64,000 bases of DNA from an uncultured Bacteroides sp. GTDB lineage: Bacteria; Bacteroidota; Bacteroidia; Bacteroidales; Bacteroidaceae. A model generated the notes under the pieces. It was not told the DNA's origin and did not search any database. It saw only the letters and a program-made list of their open reading frames with translations. Location: contig NZ_OY780936.1 of assembly GCF_963675905.1 (NCBI RefSeq), forward strand, positions 1,497,946 to 1,561,945, in the 5' to 3' direction. Shown piece by piece: positions 1 through 9,921 of this stretch. How positions within the stretch are numbered: the first letter of the stretch is position 1; each line of letters begins with the position of its first letter. Made by a program: the position numbers and the translations under genes.

Positions 1-1698
1 CATCAGTTTTTTACGATATTCCACACTTGAATTGGAGTAAATATCTGGTTCGGAAGCATCCATCCACCAAGCATCAATTCCTTTTGTAAACAGGTTATCA
101 TGCATCTGATTCCAGAAAAGTTTACGCGCATCCGGGCTATAAGCATCGTAAAACGATCCAACATAACCGTTTCCTATCCAATCGCGAACAGAATCTTTCA
201 CTGCCTTCATGTACATCCAGCCTTTATTCTGAAACTGTTTGAAATTATCGGTTGTTTCGTAAAATTTTGGCCAAACCGAAATCATGATATGAGCATTTTG
301 TTTGTGAACCGAATCAATCATCGCTTTTGCATCAGGAAAACGATCAAGATCAAATTTATGGCTTCCCCATTCTTTTTCAGGCCAATAGCTCCAGTCGAGC
401 ACGATGTTGTCGATAGGAATATTTCTTTTGCGGTATTCGGCAACAGCTCCAAGCAATTCATCCTGGGTTTTATACCGCTCGCGACTTTGCCAGAAACCCA
501 TAGCCCAATCGGGCATAATGCTGGCTTTTCCGGTTAGCGTGCGATAACCGCTGATAACGTCGTCCATGCTGTTCCCACTCACAAAATAATAATCCAGCTT
601 GTCTCCCATTTCAGACCAAAAAGAGATATTGCCATTTTTCTCGATAGATGACAAGTTACGGGCTTTCAAACCTATGTACGAAACACCACCATCGGGCTTC
701 CATTCCAGTTTGATTTTTGCAGGTTTACCTTTAACGAGCGGAAAACGGAAACGATAGGTATTCGGATTCCATGAGGTTCGCCATCTTTCGGGAACAATTA
801 ACGAATCGTTGATATAAACTTTGGTGTAACCTGCGTAATATAAATTGAATTTGTAAATATCAGTTTGATTGGCAATTATAGATCCTTCCCAAATGATTGA
901 AGCCCCACTGAAATTAAAGTTCTCAGGGAATTTTTTCGTTGTTTCGATAAATTCGTAATCAATCTGACTTTCGTTTCGGGTAAAGGTAGAGCCATCTTTT
1001 TGAGTATAAGTAGCTGTAAATGAGCCTTTTTTGCCGGTTTTGTCAAACAGGAAAAACTGACTATCGAGGTTTTCATACGGACGAGGGTCGCCGTATCTGC
1101 TTTGGGAGTAGTTGTCCCACAAAATGCCATAATTGGCTGTAGATACAATAAAAGGCACCGACACTTTGGTGTTGTATTGAAAAAGTTCTTCACTTTTGTT
1201 TTTGTAGTTGAAATCGTCGGATTGGTGTTGCCCCAAACCATAAATTGCTTCACCATCGGTACCTGCAAATATTTGTTGCATGGTATAGCCTTTATCAGCA
1301 TCGACAGTAAATGGTTTGAAATTTCTTCCATTTTTCATTTCCTGCAACAGCACTTTTCCTTTTTTATCGAAAAAAGTGATTTCTCCGTCTGATAATGTCA
1401 CCTTCACTGTAATTTCAGCAGTAGTAAGTTGCGCGAATTTGTGATTATTGATAACCTGAAAATTGGTTTTGGTTGCTGCATTAGGTAAAACGCAAAGACT
1501 TGCAACAGTTGGAATACTATTGACCGGACTTGCCTCAACGTGTATAATTTTATCGTTGATTACTGAAATGACAATAGTTTTAGCCGCTCCACCCTCAGGA
1601 TTTATTTTCATCCCATTGTCAAGTTTTTGAACCAGCCCTTTAGCAAATAGTTGATTTGCAAGAATAAGGCATACAATAAAAAAAGAAATTCGTTTCAT
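1..1698 (-). CDS. GH31 alpha-xylosidase-like enzyme with PA14 insert (partial, C-terminus beyond the window)
   Basis: Reading the minus strand from the ATG at 1698 gives 566 codons without a stop to the window edge. Residues 1-19 form a signal peptide (MKRISFFIVCLILANQLFA). An N-terminal beta-sandwich follows, with GLGQHQSDDF near residue 160, then a PA14-like insert at about 255-365, then the (beta/alpha)8 barrel. The segment WWMDASEPD carries the GH31 nucleophile Asp at residue 547. A PA14 domain inserted in a GH31 is known from the B. ovatus xyloglucan alpha-xylosidase, so release of terminal alpha-xylose from xyloglucan oligosaccharides in the periplasm is the best guess. Family members are usually over 900 residues, so roughly 400 are missing. 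It is the last visible gene of the locus, 42 bp after the GH42 stop. Family is secure; substrate is inferred. Confidence 0.88.
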   Translation of the reverse strand, partial: MKRISFFIVCLILANQLFAKGLVQKLDNGMKINPEGGAAKTIVISVINDKIIHVEASPVNSIPTVASLCVLPNAATKTNFQVINNHKFAQLTTAEITVKVTLSDGEITFFDKKGKVLLQEMKNGRNFKPFTVDADKGYTMQQIFAGTDGEAIYGLGQHQSDDFNYKNKSEELFQYNTKVSVPFIVSTANYGILWDNYSQSRYGDPRPYENLDSQFFLFDKTGKKGSFTATYTQKDGSTFTRNESQIDYEFIETTKKFPENFNFSGASIIWEGSIIANQTDIYKFNLYYAGYTKVYINDSLIVPERWRTSWNPNTYRFRFPLVKGKPAKIKLEWKPDGGVSYIGLKARNLSSIEKNGNISFWSEMGDKLDYYFVSGNSMDDVISGYRTLTGKASIMPDWAMGFWQSRERYKTQDELLGAVAEYRKRNIPIDNIVLDWSYWPEKEWGSHKFDLDRFPDAKAMIDSVHKQNAHIMISVWPKFYETTDNFKQFQNKGWMYMKAVKDSVRDWIGNGYVGSFYDAYSPDARKLFWNQMHDNLFTKGIDAWWMDASEPDIYSNSSVEYRKKLM

Positions 1699-1740
1699 AT
1701 TATGTTGTTTCAGTAATATTCAATAATTTTAAATGTCATA

Positions 1741-3843
1741 TTATTCGCTCCACACTAAAACTCCTGCAGGTTTCAGTGTTTTTTCACCAATCAGTATATC
1801 AGCTATTTCAGGCAGCTCCATTTTGTAATCGGCCGAAGAGTAATTTACAGCCACATAAAAACCATCGCGCCAGTACACGAAAACCCCTTCAGGGTAATTT
1901 TCAGTTGTCGCCCCTATTTTTTGATATGTATCGCGCAAAATATCTTTCTCGAGACGTGAATCATCAGTATCTACACCAATGTATGTTACAGAGCCTTTCC
2001 CGTGTTTGCGGCGCACAACAGCCGTTTGTCCTTTGTAAAAATGATTGTCGTATGCAGCCAGCACCTCCGTATTTTCATCAGCCTCAAGCAAATCTGCCCA
2101 ATTATTCCAATTGTATTCAGTGTTTTTCATCAGAATTGATCCTTTGGAATAGCCCGACAACATATCAGTTGCTTTGATGTGTGCACCGGTCAGACCCGAA
2201 ATTGGCAATGCTGTTTCCCCTTCCCAAAAATGGCCATCACGGTTTTTAGTTGCAGTGCGACAAGTTAAAATCAGATTACCTCCATTTTCAACATAGCTTG
2301 TCCAGCGTTTTACCAATGCAGAATCGGATAGTTCGTAAGCAGGCACAATAAGTACTTTGTATTTTGAGAAATCAGACTTTTCAGTGATGATTTCTGTTGG
2401 TGCACCCAAAGATTTAGTCAACTCAAGAAATTTCAGAGGATAATTCCAGGCATCCCACTGAAAGGTTTGTTTTTGTCGGTCGATAGACCAATAATTTTCC
2501 AAATTCCAAAGAATTGCAGTAGATTTGGCAGCCAGCATTTCAGGCATTTTTGCGCCAGATTTATATGCTTTTCGCAGCTGTTTAATTTCCTTCATAAACT
2601 GCATATATTCTTCACCTCCGGGCGAAGGTGTTACACCATCTGTTTTTACTATTCCTGAATGATATTGCTCAGATCCATACAAAATTTGACGATATCGATA
2701 TGAACATGCCAATTTTCCGCCAGCAGCAAACGAGTGATAGAGCCACATGCGTACAGTTCCGGGCAAAAGCAATGGATTATATCCACCCCAGTTTACAGGG
2801 CCGGGTTGAATTTCCATGACGCCACTCACTCCACCAACATTTTTATAAAATTCGGCAGCAAAAAGTATTTGTTTATGACCTCCTAATCTGAACCCGGTTT
2901 GTCCGATATTATCGCTTCCGCCGTTGGGATAAGCTGTATAAGTTGCAAAATCAAGATTTTTCGTTCTGATGGCGTCAGATCCTGTACAAACAGCTGTATA
3001 ATTTGTAGTTGTATATTGATTTTCGGCAATATATTTACGGAGCACGACAGCCTGCATATCCAAAAAATCTGCTTGTGCATCTGCCAGATATCGTTTTAAA
3101 TCGAGAATGGCGTGAGGATTATTGCCCCACCAACCAACTAAATTCGTATTTGGAATAACAATCTGATTGAAATGGCTAAACCACTGACTCCAGAAAGCTG
3201 CCCCCCAGGTTTTGTTGAGCTCATCAATTGTTTTATATTTGTTTTTCAACCAAACACGAAATGCTTTTTGAGATGACGGGCTAAAATCGGTAATTGCAGG
3301 AGGTTCGTTATCAATCTGCCAACCGGTAATATTTTTATTCCGACCGTAATGTTTAGCCATTTCGGTCACAATGCGGCTCACAAATTTGCGGTATTCAGGA
3401 TTTGTGATGGAACCTAACCCACGTGTACCATTCTCGGCACGAATGTAATGACTATCCATTATGTAGGTTTCTGGATATTTGAGTCGCATCCAAACCGGAG
3501 GTGTAGCAGATGGGGTACACATAACAATTTTCAGTTTGTGTTTTACGCAAATATCCACCACTTTATCGAGCCATTGAAAATCAAATTTACCTTCAACGGG
3601 TTCCATTTTGTACCATGCAAACTCAGCAAGGTGGATAAATTCAAAACCCATATCAGCAATATTTTTAATATCGCGCTCCCACTGATTTTCGGGCCAATGT
3701 TCCGGGTAGTAATAAATGCCCGTTGTTATCAAATCCTTTTCGGGGAAAAAGGATCTTTCATTCCGGGTTTGAGAAATCACGTTCTGATGAATTGTCAGAG
3801 CGAATAAAAAGAGCAATAAAAGGGATGGATTTTTCAGATTCAT
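1741..3843 (-). CDS. GH42 beta-galactosidase, secreted
   Basis: This 700-residue protein has an N-terminal signal peptide (to about residue 25) followed by a GH42 TIM barrel beginning GIYYYPEHW. Catalytic residues fit the family: acid/base Glu180 in GWQIDNEPP and nucleophile Glu344 in MEIQPGPVNW. A trimerisation-type alpha/beta domain follows at about 450-640 (KYKVLIVPAYELSD), then a small C-terminal beta domain. GH42 enzymes remove terminal beta-D-galactose, and some act on alpha-L-arabinopyranosides. In this locus it could strip galactose from xyloglucan side chains, which would make it redundant with a GH2. It lies between GH2 (3959) and GH31 (1698) in the same orientation, with 115 bp and 42 bp spacers. 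The start is supported by the signal peptide. Confidence 0.9.
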   Translation of the reverse strand: MNLKNPSLLLLFLFALTIHQNVISQTRNERSFFPEKDLITTGIYYYPEHWPENQWERDIKNIADMGFEFIHLAEFAWYKMEPVEGKFDFQWLDKVVDICVKHKLKIVMCTPSATPPVWMRLKYPETYIMDSHYIRAENGTRGLGSITNPEYRKFVSRIVTEMAKHYGRNKNITGWQIDNEPPAITDFSPSSQKAFRVWLKNKYKTIDELNKTWGAAFWSQWFSHFNQIVIPNTNLVGWWGNNPHAILDLKRYLADAQADFLDMQAVVLRKYIAENQYTTTNYTAVCTGSDAIRTKNLDFATYTAYPNGGSDNIGQTGFRLGGHKQILFAAEFYKNVGGVSGVMEIQPGPVNWGGYNPLLLPGTVRMWLYHSFAAGGKLACSYRYRQILYGSEQYHSGIVKTDGVTPSPGGEEYMQFMKEIKQLRKAYKSGAKMPEMLAAKSTAILWNLENYWSIDRQKQTFQWDAWNYPLKFLELTKSLGAPTEIITEKSDFSKYKVLIVPAYELSDSALVKRWTSYVENGGNLILTCRTATKNRDGHFWEGETALPISGLTGAHIKATDMLSGYSKGSILMKNTEYNWNNWADLLEADENTEVLAAYDNHFYKGQTAVVRRKHGKGSVTYIGVDTDDSRLEKDILRDTYQKIGATTENYPEGVFVYWRDGFYVAVNYSSADYKMELPEIADILIGEKTLKPAGVLVWSE

Positions 3844-3958
3844 CGAAATTAGTTTTGCTGATATAGATTATACCTGCAAATTTATTTCATTTTGTCTGTC
3901 GTAAGGTTATTCTAATGTCTCCAAAAGGGTATCATTATCGTGCTTTTTGGCACATAAA

Positions 3959-5782
3959 TCACTCCATCGTCCTTTGAATGAAATCATTCTTGTAATATTC
4001 ATACATAACATACCAGGCTTTTTTCTTTTTACCATTTTCAGAGATTAACCCTTTTCTGTTATATCCTTTCTGATAAACAGGATGCATTCTGCCTAATGAT
4101 CTGTAATCATACAATATCCATGGACAAACACCACTCAAATTAGGAATGGTATTAAACATTTCTATTTGATCCTTATAAATCTGTTCTTGATATTCTTCTG
4201 ACCAAGACGCTGCTTCATCCGTTGGAACATTTTTGTTTCCATATAAAGCCTCTCCACCAAATTCAGAAATAAACACAGGTTTATTAGGGAAATCCACTTT
4301 CCATTTCGTCTCCGAAGGCTTTCCTTGCCAAGGAACATACCAACCGATATATTCGTTAAGAGCAATTAAATCGGAATATTTATACAGTGGATCCCAAACA
4401 TTAAATGAGTTGTTTGTATAGCCTTGTGTGTTGATAACATGAGTAATCAATCGTGTTGAATCTAGTGCCTTGCATTTTTGGGTGAGTTCAATAAGCGCCT
4501 CATTTCGGTTTTTTGTATCCGGATAGGTTTCGTTTGAAAGACTCCAGAGAACTACTCCACAGCGATTTCTGTCCCTGTAAATCATTTCTTTCAAAATTGT
4601 CTCCAGTTTTTTGGGAACAAGGCTATCCGAAAATTGAATATGCTGATATACGGGAAGTTCACTCCACACCATTAGTCCCATTTTTTCAGCTTCTCTGACC
4701 ATGTTTTCATTATGCGGATAATGAGCCAGACGAACAAGGTTGCATCCTAATTCTTTGGCAGCATTCAATAGTATCAAGGCATCTTCTTTCGAATGCGCTT
4801 TGGAACCTTTATATGGATTCTCTTCGTGGATATTTACTGCTTTTAAAAAAACGTCTTTTTTGTTCAGGACTACCTTGCTACCCTGAACTTCAATACTCCT
4901 AAAACCGATGCTGTCTAAAACCACATCTGTTTCACTTTCAATGATGACTTTATAGAGCTTGGGATTTTGTGGAGACCAAAGACTAAAATTCGAAGCAAAC
5001 TCAACATTGGCATAACCCTCAGTGTTTGCTTTTGTTTTATATACTTTATTAAGTTCCGGAATTTTAATGGTAAGCTTTTGTTTTGCACTTGTTCCATTTA
5101 ATTTTACCCATCCCAATACATTGTTTAAGCTCCCTTTTTTTAGTTGAATGAAATAATCTTCTATAAAAGTTTTGTTGGTTTCAATCAAATTAACATCGCG
5201 GGTAATACCACCATAATTGAACCAGTCATATCCCGCACCTGGTAAACCATTATTCAAACGTTTATTATCTACTTTAACGATTATAACATTATCTCCATTT
5301 TTTACTTTATCGGTAATTTCGAATTGAAAAGGAGTAAATCCTCCTTCATGGCTTCCAATTTTTTCGCCATTCAGATAGACATCTGCCAAATAATTGACAG
5401 CTCCAAAATAAAGAAATAACCTTTTTTCTTGGTCAGACTTATAATTAAAAACTTTTTTATACCAAACAATGCCTTCTAAATAAGTGAGTTCGCATAGTTG
5501 CGAGTTAAAATTGCCAGGCACTTTTAACATAGGTCCTTCATCAAAAGAATACTCAACAAAGTCCGTCTTTTTTTGAGGCTTTTTTTCCTGCCACACCTGT
5601 TTCCAGTCACCTGCTCCTAATGGATCTAAAATCACCTGCCAATCACCATTTAAACTTGTCAAATTTCGGGATTGAACATTAATCAATGCTGTTTGGGCTT
5701 GTAAATAATTACTCCAAAGAAGAATGATCAGAGCAACTAACATCTCTTTTTTTAACCCTATTTTCTTCCTGTTTTTGTTCAT
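3959..5782 (-). CDS. GH2 beta-glucuronidase/galacturonidase-like enzyme
   Basis: A 607-residue GH2 protein with an N-terminal hydrophobic segment at about 13-30 acting as signal peptide. The layout is sugar-binding jelly roll (about 40-200), Ig-like domain (about 205-300) and TIM barrel. Acid/base is Glu418 in WSLSNET and nucleophile is Glu507 in ISEFGGEA. Length equals classical beta-glucuronidases. Near the C-terminus is GYNRKG, with Asn575 and Lys577 forming the N-x-K motif that in beta-glucuronidases contacts the sugar carboxylate. This argues for a beta-uronide substrate rather than plain galactose. Within a xyloglucan-type locus, beta-galacturonic-acid side chains are a candidate, which is inference. 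It sits between GH43 (5840) and GH42 (3843). Confidence 0.82.
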   Translation of the reverse strand: MNKNRKKIGLKKEMLVALIILLWSNYLQAQTALINVQSRNLTSLNGDWQVILDPLGAGDWKQVWQEKKPQKKTDFVEYSFDEGPMLKVPGNFNSQLCELTYLEGIVWYKKVFNYKSDQEKRLFLYFGAVNYLADVYLNGEKIGSHEGGFTPFQFEITDKVKNGDNVIIVKVDNKRLNNGLPGAGYDWFNYGGITRDVNLIETNKTFIEDYFIQLKKGSLNNVLGWVKLNGTSAKQKLTIKIPELNKVYKTKANTEGYANVEFASNFSLWSPQNPKLYKVIIESETDVVLDSIGFRSIEVQGSKVVLNKKDVFLKAVNIHEENPYKGSKAHSKEDALILLNAAKELGCNLVRLAHYPHNENMVREAEKMGLMVWSELPVYQHIQFSDSLVPKKLETILKEMIYRDRNRCGVVLWSLSNETYPDTKNRNEALIELTQKCKALDSTRLITHVINTQGYTNNSFNVWDPLYKYSDLIALNEYIGWYVPWQGKPSETKWKVDFPNKPVFISEFGGEALYGNKNVPTDEAASWSEEYQEQIYKDQIEMFNTIPNLSGVCPWILYDYRSLGRMHPVYQKGYNRKGLISENGKKKKAWYVMYEYYKNDFIQRTME

Positions 5783-5839
5783 CGTACTTTTTGGTTATTT
5801 TTATTATCACTCCACCTGGGCAATACCATTAAATTCTCC

Positions 5840-7411
5840 TTAATCTAAATTACCTGGCTTATAGATGAACTTATCAAAATCGGCATACCCTTTCGTATTT
5901 TTACTTTGGGATGCCGCATATAATCCAATATAAACTCCGGTGAAACCTCCATTGGTTTCAGAACTCAGATACCATACATTTATCTTGCTTAAGAAATTAA
6001 ATTTCTTACCATCAACAGAATAATAAAACGAGTAAAAATCCTTATCTCCTTTTACTTTCAAATAAACTTTATCTCCAGGGATTTCTATATCGCTTGCGAT
6101 GTGGTTCAGCACTCCCATATTGTAACGTACGAGCAATTTATGTTTGCCTTTTTCCGATTTTTTTAAAAAGAGATCATAATGAGCCTGACTCGAGTACAAA
6201 ATGGTCATTCCCGCTTCGTCACCTTCCTTTGCATCGTTTAATGACAACACAGTGGTAGCCGAAAAATCAATATGCTCTTGTCTGCGACCTACAAAAGTAG
6301 GTGAATCATTATCATCCAAAGAAACCGGAGTCGCTTTCAATCGCAAGGAACCTTTTTTTTCTGTTAGCGAATAATTTTTCATCAATGGGTTTCGGAGGTA
6401 GTTCCAATCGAAACCTAATTTTGTTTCATCAAAATCGGTAGAAAGATCATGTTGCTTTACAGGTTGTAACGGTAAAGTAGGCACATTCATGTCAATATTA
6501 ACTGAACCGTTGCCATTTATTACAGGCCAGGCATTCGTATCCCATCTTACCGGAGCTAAAAATGTTTCACGCCCTATTACGTGATGCAGTAAGCTTTGCG
6601 GACGAAAGCCCAGAAATACAATCCACCAAGAACCATCATGTGCCTGAACAAAATCGCCATGTCCGATCCCTTGAATTGGGTTGTTTTGAGCATTTTCATT
6701 TATGTGCGTAAAAATCGGATTAGAAGGATTCGGATCATAAGGTCCATAGATGTTTTTACTACGAGCAATCGTCATTTTATGTCCATATTCAGTACCACCT
6801 TCAGAAATCAGTAAATAATACCATCCGTCTTTTTTATAAATATGCGGCGATTCCGGATAACGGCCTCCTGTACCATTCCATACAATTCTACTTTCAGTAA
6901 GTCTTTTCCCTGTTTTGATATCTATCTCTGAAATGGTAATACCAGCTCCATTTGAAATAAAATAACATTTATCGCCTTCAAAATACAACGTTGGGTCAAT
7001 ACCTCCCTGATCTACATAAACAGGTTCAGACCATTCACCGGAAGGATTATCTGTATATACATAAAAATTTCCAGTGGATACATTTGTGGTCACCATGTAA
7101 AAACGGCCTTCGTGATTGCGGATTGTAGGTGCATAGATCCCGGCAGAAGGCAGACATTTCTCTAATGGTAGTTGAGAAGGACGAGTCAAACAATGTCCAA
7201 TTTTTTCCCAGTTTATCAAATCTTTACTATGAAAAACTGGCACTCCCGGAAAATATTCGAAACTACTGTTTACTAAATAATAATCATCACCAACCCTACA
7301 CACACTTGGATCTGGATGAAAACCAGAAATAACAGGATTTTTATACCCCTGAGCATTTGAGTAGTGAGAAAACCCCAAAATGCAAACTAAAAGAATTATT
7401 TTTTTTTTCAT
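5840..7411 (-). CDS. GH43 alpha-L-arabinofuranosidase/beta-xylosidase with C-terminal beta-sandwich
   Basis: A 523-residue secreted protein (signal peptide to about residue 20). The five-bladed propeller starts YKNPVISGFHPDPSVCR, with the general base Asp34. The pKa-modulating Asp is in GGIDPTLYFEG and the general acid Glu in RYPESPHIYKK. The C-terminal ~200 residues form a concanavalin-like sandwich typical of the GH43 group that includes the B. ovatus xyloglucan arabinofuranosidases. It probably removes arabinofuranose or xylose. A second protein of the same architecture is at 29276. The spacer to the GH3 stop upstream is 259 bp and holds an intergenic palindrome at 7562. Confidence 0.87.
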   Translation of the reverse strand: MKKKIILLVCILGFSHYSNAQGYKNPVISGFHPDPSVCRVGDDYYLVNSSFEYFPGVPVFHSKDLINWEKIGHCLTRPSQLPLEKCLPSAGIYAPTIRNHEGRFYMVTTNVSTGNFYVYTDNPSGEWSEPVYVDQGGIDPTLYFEGDKCYFISNGAGITISEIDIKTGKRLTESRIVWNGTGGRYPESPHIYKKDGWYYLLISEGGTEYGHKMTIARSKNIYGPYDPNPSNPIFTHINENAQNNPIQGIGHGDFVQAHDGSWWIVFLGFRPQSLLHHVIGRETFLAPVRWDTNAWPVINGNGSVNIDMNVPTLPLQPVKQHDLSTDFDETKLGFDWNYLRNPLMKNYSLTEKKGSLRLKATPVSLDDNDSPTFVGRRQEHIDFSATTVLSLNDAKEGDEAGMTILYSSQAHYDLFLKKSEKGKHKLLVRYNMGVLNHIASDIEIPGDKVYLKVKGDKDFYSFYYSVDGKKFNFLSKINVWYLSSETNGGFTGVYIGLYAASQSKNTKGYADFDKFIYKPGNLD

Positions 7412-7561
7412 ATTGTTTTTTTTTTAAATCAATTATAATGTTTTAACCCGTTGGGGATAATTAGTTTTTTTTATGATGATTTTTCGTCAGTTCAAGTAAA
7501 TTTTCAGAAATGCGAATAGCTTTTCAGAAAATTTACTACCAATCATGTTTTTATTTAAAAA

Positions 7562-7585
7562 GGGCTTCGACAAGCTCAGCCTGAC
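7562..7585. repeat. REP-like intergenic palindrome
   Basis: The 259-bp spacer between GH3 and GH43 holds a short imperfect palindrome, GGCTTCGACAAGCTCAGCC followed by TGACA. From general knowledge, very similar sequences recur between genes in many Bacteroidota genomes and behave like REP elements. Here it may act as an mRNA-stability or attenuation hairpin inside the long operon. Nothing else recognisable was seen in the spacer. Confidence 0.55.
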
Positions 7586-7670
7586 AAAGAATATGTCATT
7601 TTATATAGCTTTTTTTGATTAAAAAATTCCACCTCGAACTGACGTTTTAATAATTCTAACTAACTTTTTT

Positions 7671-9890
7671 CTATTTCAAAGTAAAATCAACTGTACCTTT
7701 GATATCGGTAGCCGAAGCTCCAATCATAATTTTGAATTTACCGGGTTCTGCAATCCATTCCTCTTTTTTGTCATCATAATAAGAAAGAGCCTCTTTTGTT
7801 AAAGTAAAGCTTACCGTTTTTTCTTCTCCCGGTTCTAAAGAAATCTTCTCAAACCCTTTTAATTCTTTAAGCGGACGAGCTAAACTTGACTTTTCATCCT
7901 GAACATACAGTTGAACTACTTCCTTTCCTACCACTTTTCCTGTGTTTTTTACTGGAATTGTCACCACTATTGAATCGGCTGTTGTAATTGATTTTGAAGA
8001 AATGGTAGCTTTCCCATATTGAAATTTGGTATAACTCAATCCGTAGCCAAATGGGAAAAGAACAGGGATTTTTTTAGTATCGTACCAACGGTATCCAACC
8101 AAAATATCCTCTTTGTAATTCACGTTGACATTATCTCCAGGAAATACTGAGGTATCAAAAGAAAGCGCTCCGCAATCCTTCAATTTTAAAGGGAAAGAGA
8201 AAGGAAGTTTTCCGCTTGGATTTACTTCCCCGCTTAAAACGTTCGCTATTGCATTTCCTCCTTCAGAACCCAAATACCAGCCCTGTACAATAGCGGGTAC
8301 TTTTTGTATCCATGGCATTTCAACTGCATTACCACTCAATAAAACCAATACCAGATTGGGATTAACTTCGGCTATGGAACTAATTAATTCATCTTGTTCA
8401 AACGGGAGTCCCATGGTAACACGATCACTGCCTTCGCTGTCTTGGTGATAGTTCTTATTTAATCCTCCTACAAATATAACCAGGTCTGCACTTTTCGCTT
8501 GTTGAATAGCTTCGGCACGAAGTGACGCTATTCTGGATGCTGGAATTACTTCTTCTCTGTCCCATAATGGCTTGCCTCCTTCGTATCCTTTGACATAAGT
8601 AATTTTGTCGCCATATATACTTTTTAAACCATCTAATGGGGAAACAAATCTTTTTACTTTCAGGGTTGAAGATCCTCCTCCATCTGTTAATACACGAGTT
8701 GCATTTTCACCTACTACTACTATTTTACTGTATTTATTACCATCTATTGGTAATAAAGATTCCTTCTTTTTTATTGCAGGTGCATTTTTCAATAATACAA
8801 TTCCTTCCTCTGCAATGGCACGGGCAGTTGTATGATGCTCTTCGCTGGCAAAACTTCCCCATGGTTTATTTCGATTCATTGAAGTTCTAAAAATAAGACG
8901 TAAAACTCTTGCTGCTTTATCATCCACCGTACTCATTGGTACAGTACCCTCTTTCAACATTTTGAGATAAGGATTTGCCAAAAAATAATCATTATAGGTA
9001 AATGCTGATTCGCTTGTTAAACCGTCCGTAAACGAACCCATTTCAATATCCAGACCATACAATGCTGCTTCTTTCGTGTCATGAACTCCTCCCCAATCAG
9101 ATATAACAGCACCGTCAAAACCCCAATCTTTTTTCAAAATTTTATTTAACAATAATTCATTGTGGCAGGCATGTTGCCCCAGTACTTTATTGTAGGCTCC
9201 CATGATACTCCAAGCACCACCTTTTTGAACAGCTGCTTTAAATGCAGGAAGGTAGATTTCATGCAAAGCTCTGTCACTAAGTATTACATTAATATCCATA
9301 CGATTTGTTTCCTGATTATTTACAGCAAAATGTTTTACACAAGCGGCTACTCCGTTTTTCTGTACCTCTTTAACATAGGGAACAACCATTTGGGAAGCCA
9401 AGTATGGATCTTCTCCTAAATATTCAAAATTACGTCCGTTTAAAGGAGTTCGGTAAATATTTACCCCTGGCCCTAACAAAACATTTTTATTTCTATAGCG
9501 GGCTTCTTCACCAATTGCCTTACCATATTGCGCTGAAAGCGAAGTGCACCATGTTGCTGCCAACGCAGTTAAGGCGGGGAATGCCGTACACGAATCATTC
9601 GTCCATTTGGCGGCATCCCAAGCGTTCCATAATTGCTCCTCATGTATTCCGTGTGGACCATCGCTCATCCATAATTCAGAGATACCTAAACGTGGCACTC
9701 CAGGAATGCTAAATTTACTTTGCGCATGACAAAGTGCCACTTTTTCTTCTACTGTCATTCGTGACAAAGCATCTTTTATACGAACTTCTATTTGTTTACT
9801 TTCATCTAAGTAAACAGGTCCTTGTGCCCATACGTTAACAGTCAATAGTGTAAATAGTAATCCTAAAACGCCAATTTTTCTTTTAATCAT
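7671..9890 (-). CDS. GH3 beta-glucosidase with Fn3-like C-terminus
   Basis: A 739-residue secreted GH3 enzyme (signal peptide ending near WAQ, residue 23). The N-terminal barrel carries MSDGPHG, KHFAVNNQE and the nucleophile Asp265 in VISDWGG. The alpha/beta sandwich domain follows (about 360-590), and an Fn3-like domain closes the protein (about 640-735, with GKEVVQLYV). GH3 enzymes release non-reducing beta-D-glucose or beta-D-xylose. In a xyloglucan pathway the expected role is to trim backbone glucose after GH31 removes the blocking xylose. It lies 31 bp downstream of GH97, so co-transcription is likely. The exact sugar cannot be read from sequence. Confidence 0.9.
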   Translation of the reverse strand: MIKRKIGVLGLLFTLLTVNVWAQGPVYLDESKQIEVRIKDALSRMTVEEKVALCHAQSKFSIPGVPRLGISELWMSDGPHGIHEEQLWNAWDAAKWTNDSCTAFPALTALAATWCTSLSAQYGKAIGEEARYRNKNVLLGPGVNIYRTPLNGRNFEYLGEDPYLASQMVVPYVKEVQKNGVAACVKHFAVNNQETNRMDINVILSDRALHEIYLPAFKAAVQKGGAWSIMGAYNKVLGQHACHNELLLNKILKKDWGFDGAVISDWGGVHDTKEAALYGLDIEMGSFTDGLTSESAFTYNDYFLANPYLKMLKEGTVPMSTVDDKAARVLRLIFRTSMNRNKPWGSFASEEHHTTARAIAEEGIVLLKNAPAIKKKESLLPIDGNKYSKIVVVGENATRVLTDGGGSSTLKVKRFVSPLDGLKSIYGDKITYVKGYEGGKPLWDREEVIPASRIASLRAEAIQQAKSADLVIFVGGLNKNYHQDSEGSDRVTMGLPFEQDELISSIAEVNPNLVLVLLSGNAVEMPWIQKVPAIVQGWYLGSEGGNAIANVLSGEVNPSGKLPFSFPLKLKDCGALSFDTSVFPGDNVNVNYKEDILVGYRWYDTKKIPVLFPFGYGLSYTKFQYGKATISSKSITTADSIVVTIPVKNTGKVVGKEVVQLYVQDEKSSLARPLKELKGFEKISLEPGEEKTVSFTLTKEALSYYDDKKEEWIAEPGKFKIMIGASATDIKGTVDFTLK

Positions 9891-9921
9891 GATATTGTAT
9901 CCTTTTGCTTTTTTTAATAAA

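Noticed and set aside
100-1392. Open frames on both strands over 100-1392
   Set aside because: They are shadows of the partial GH31 gene, which has a signal peptide, PA14 domain and active-site motif in the correct frame.
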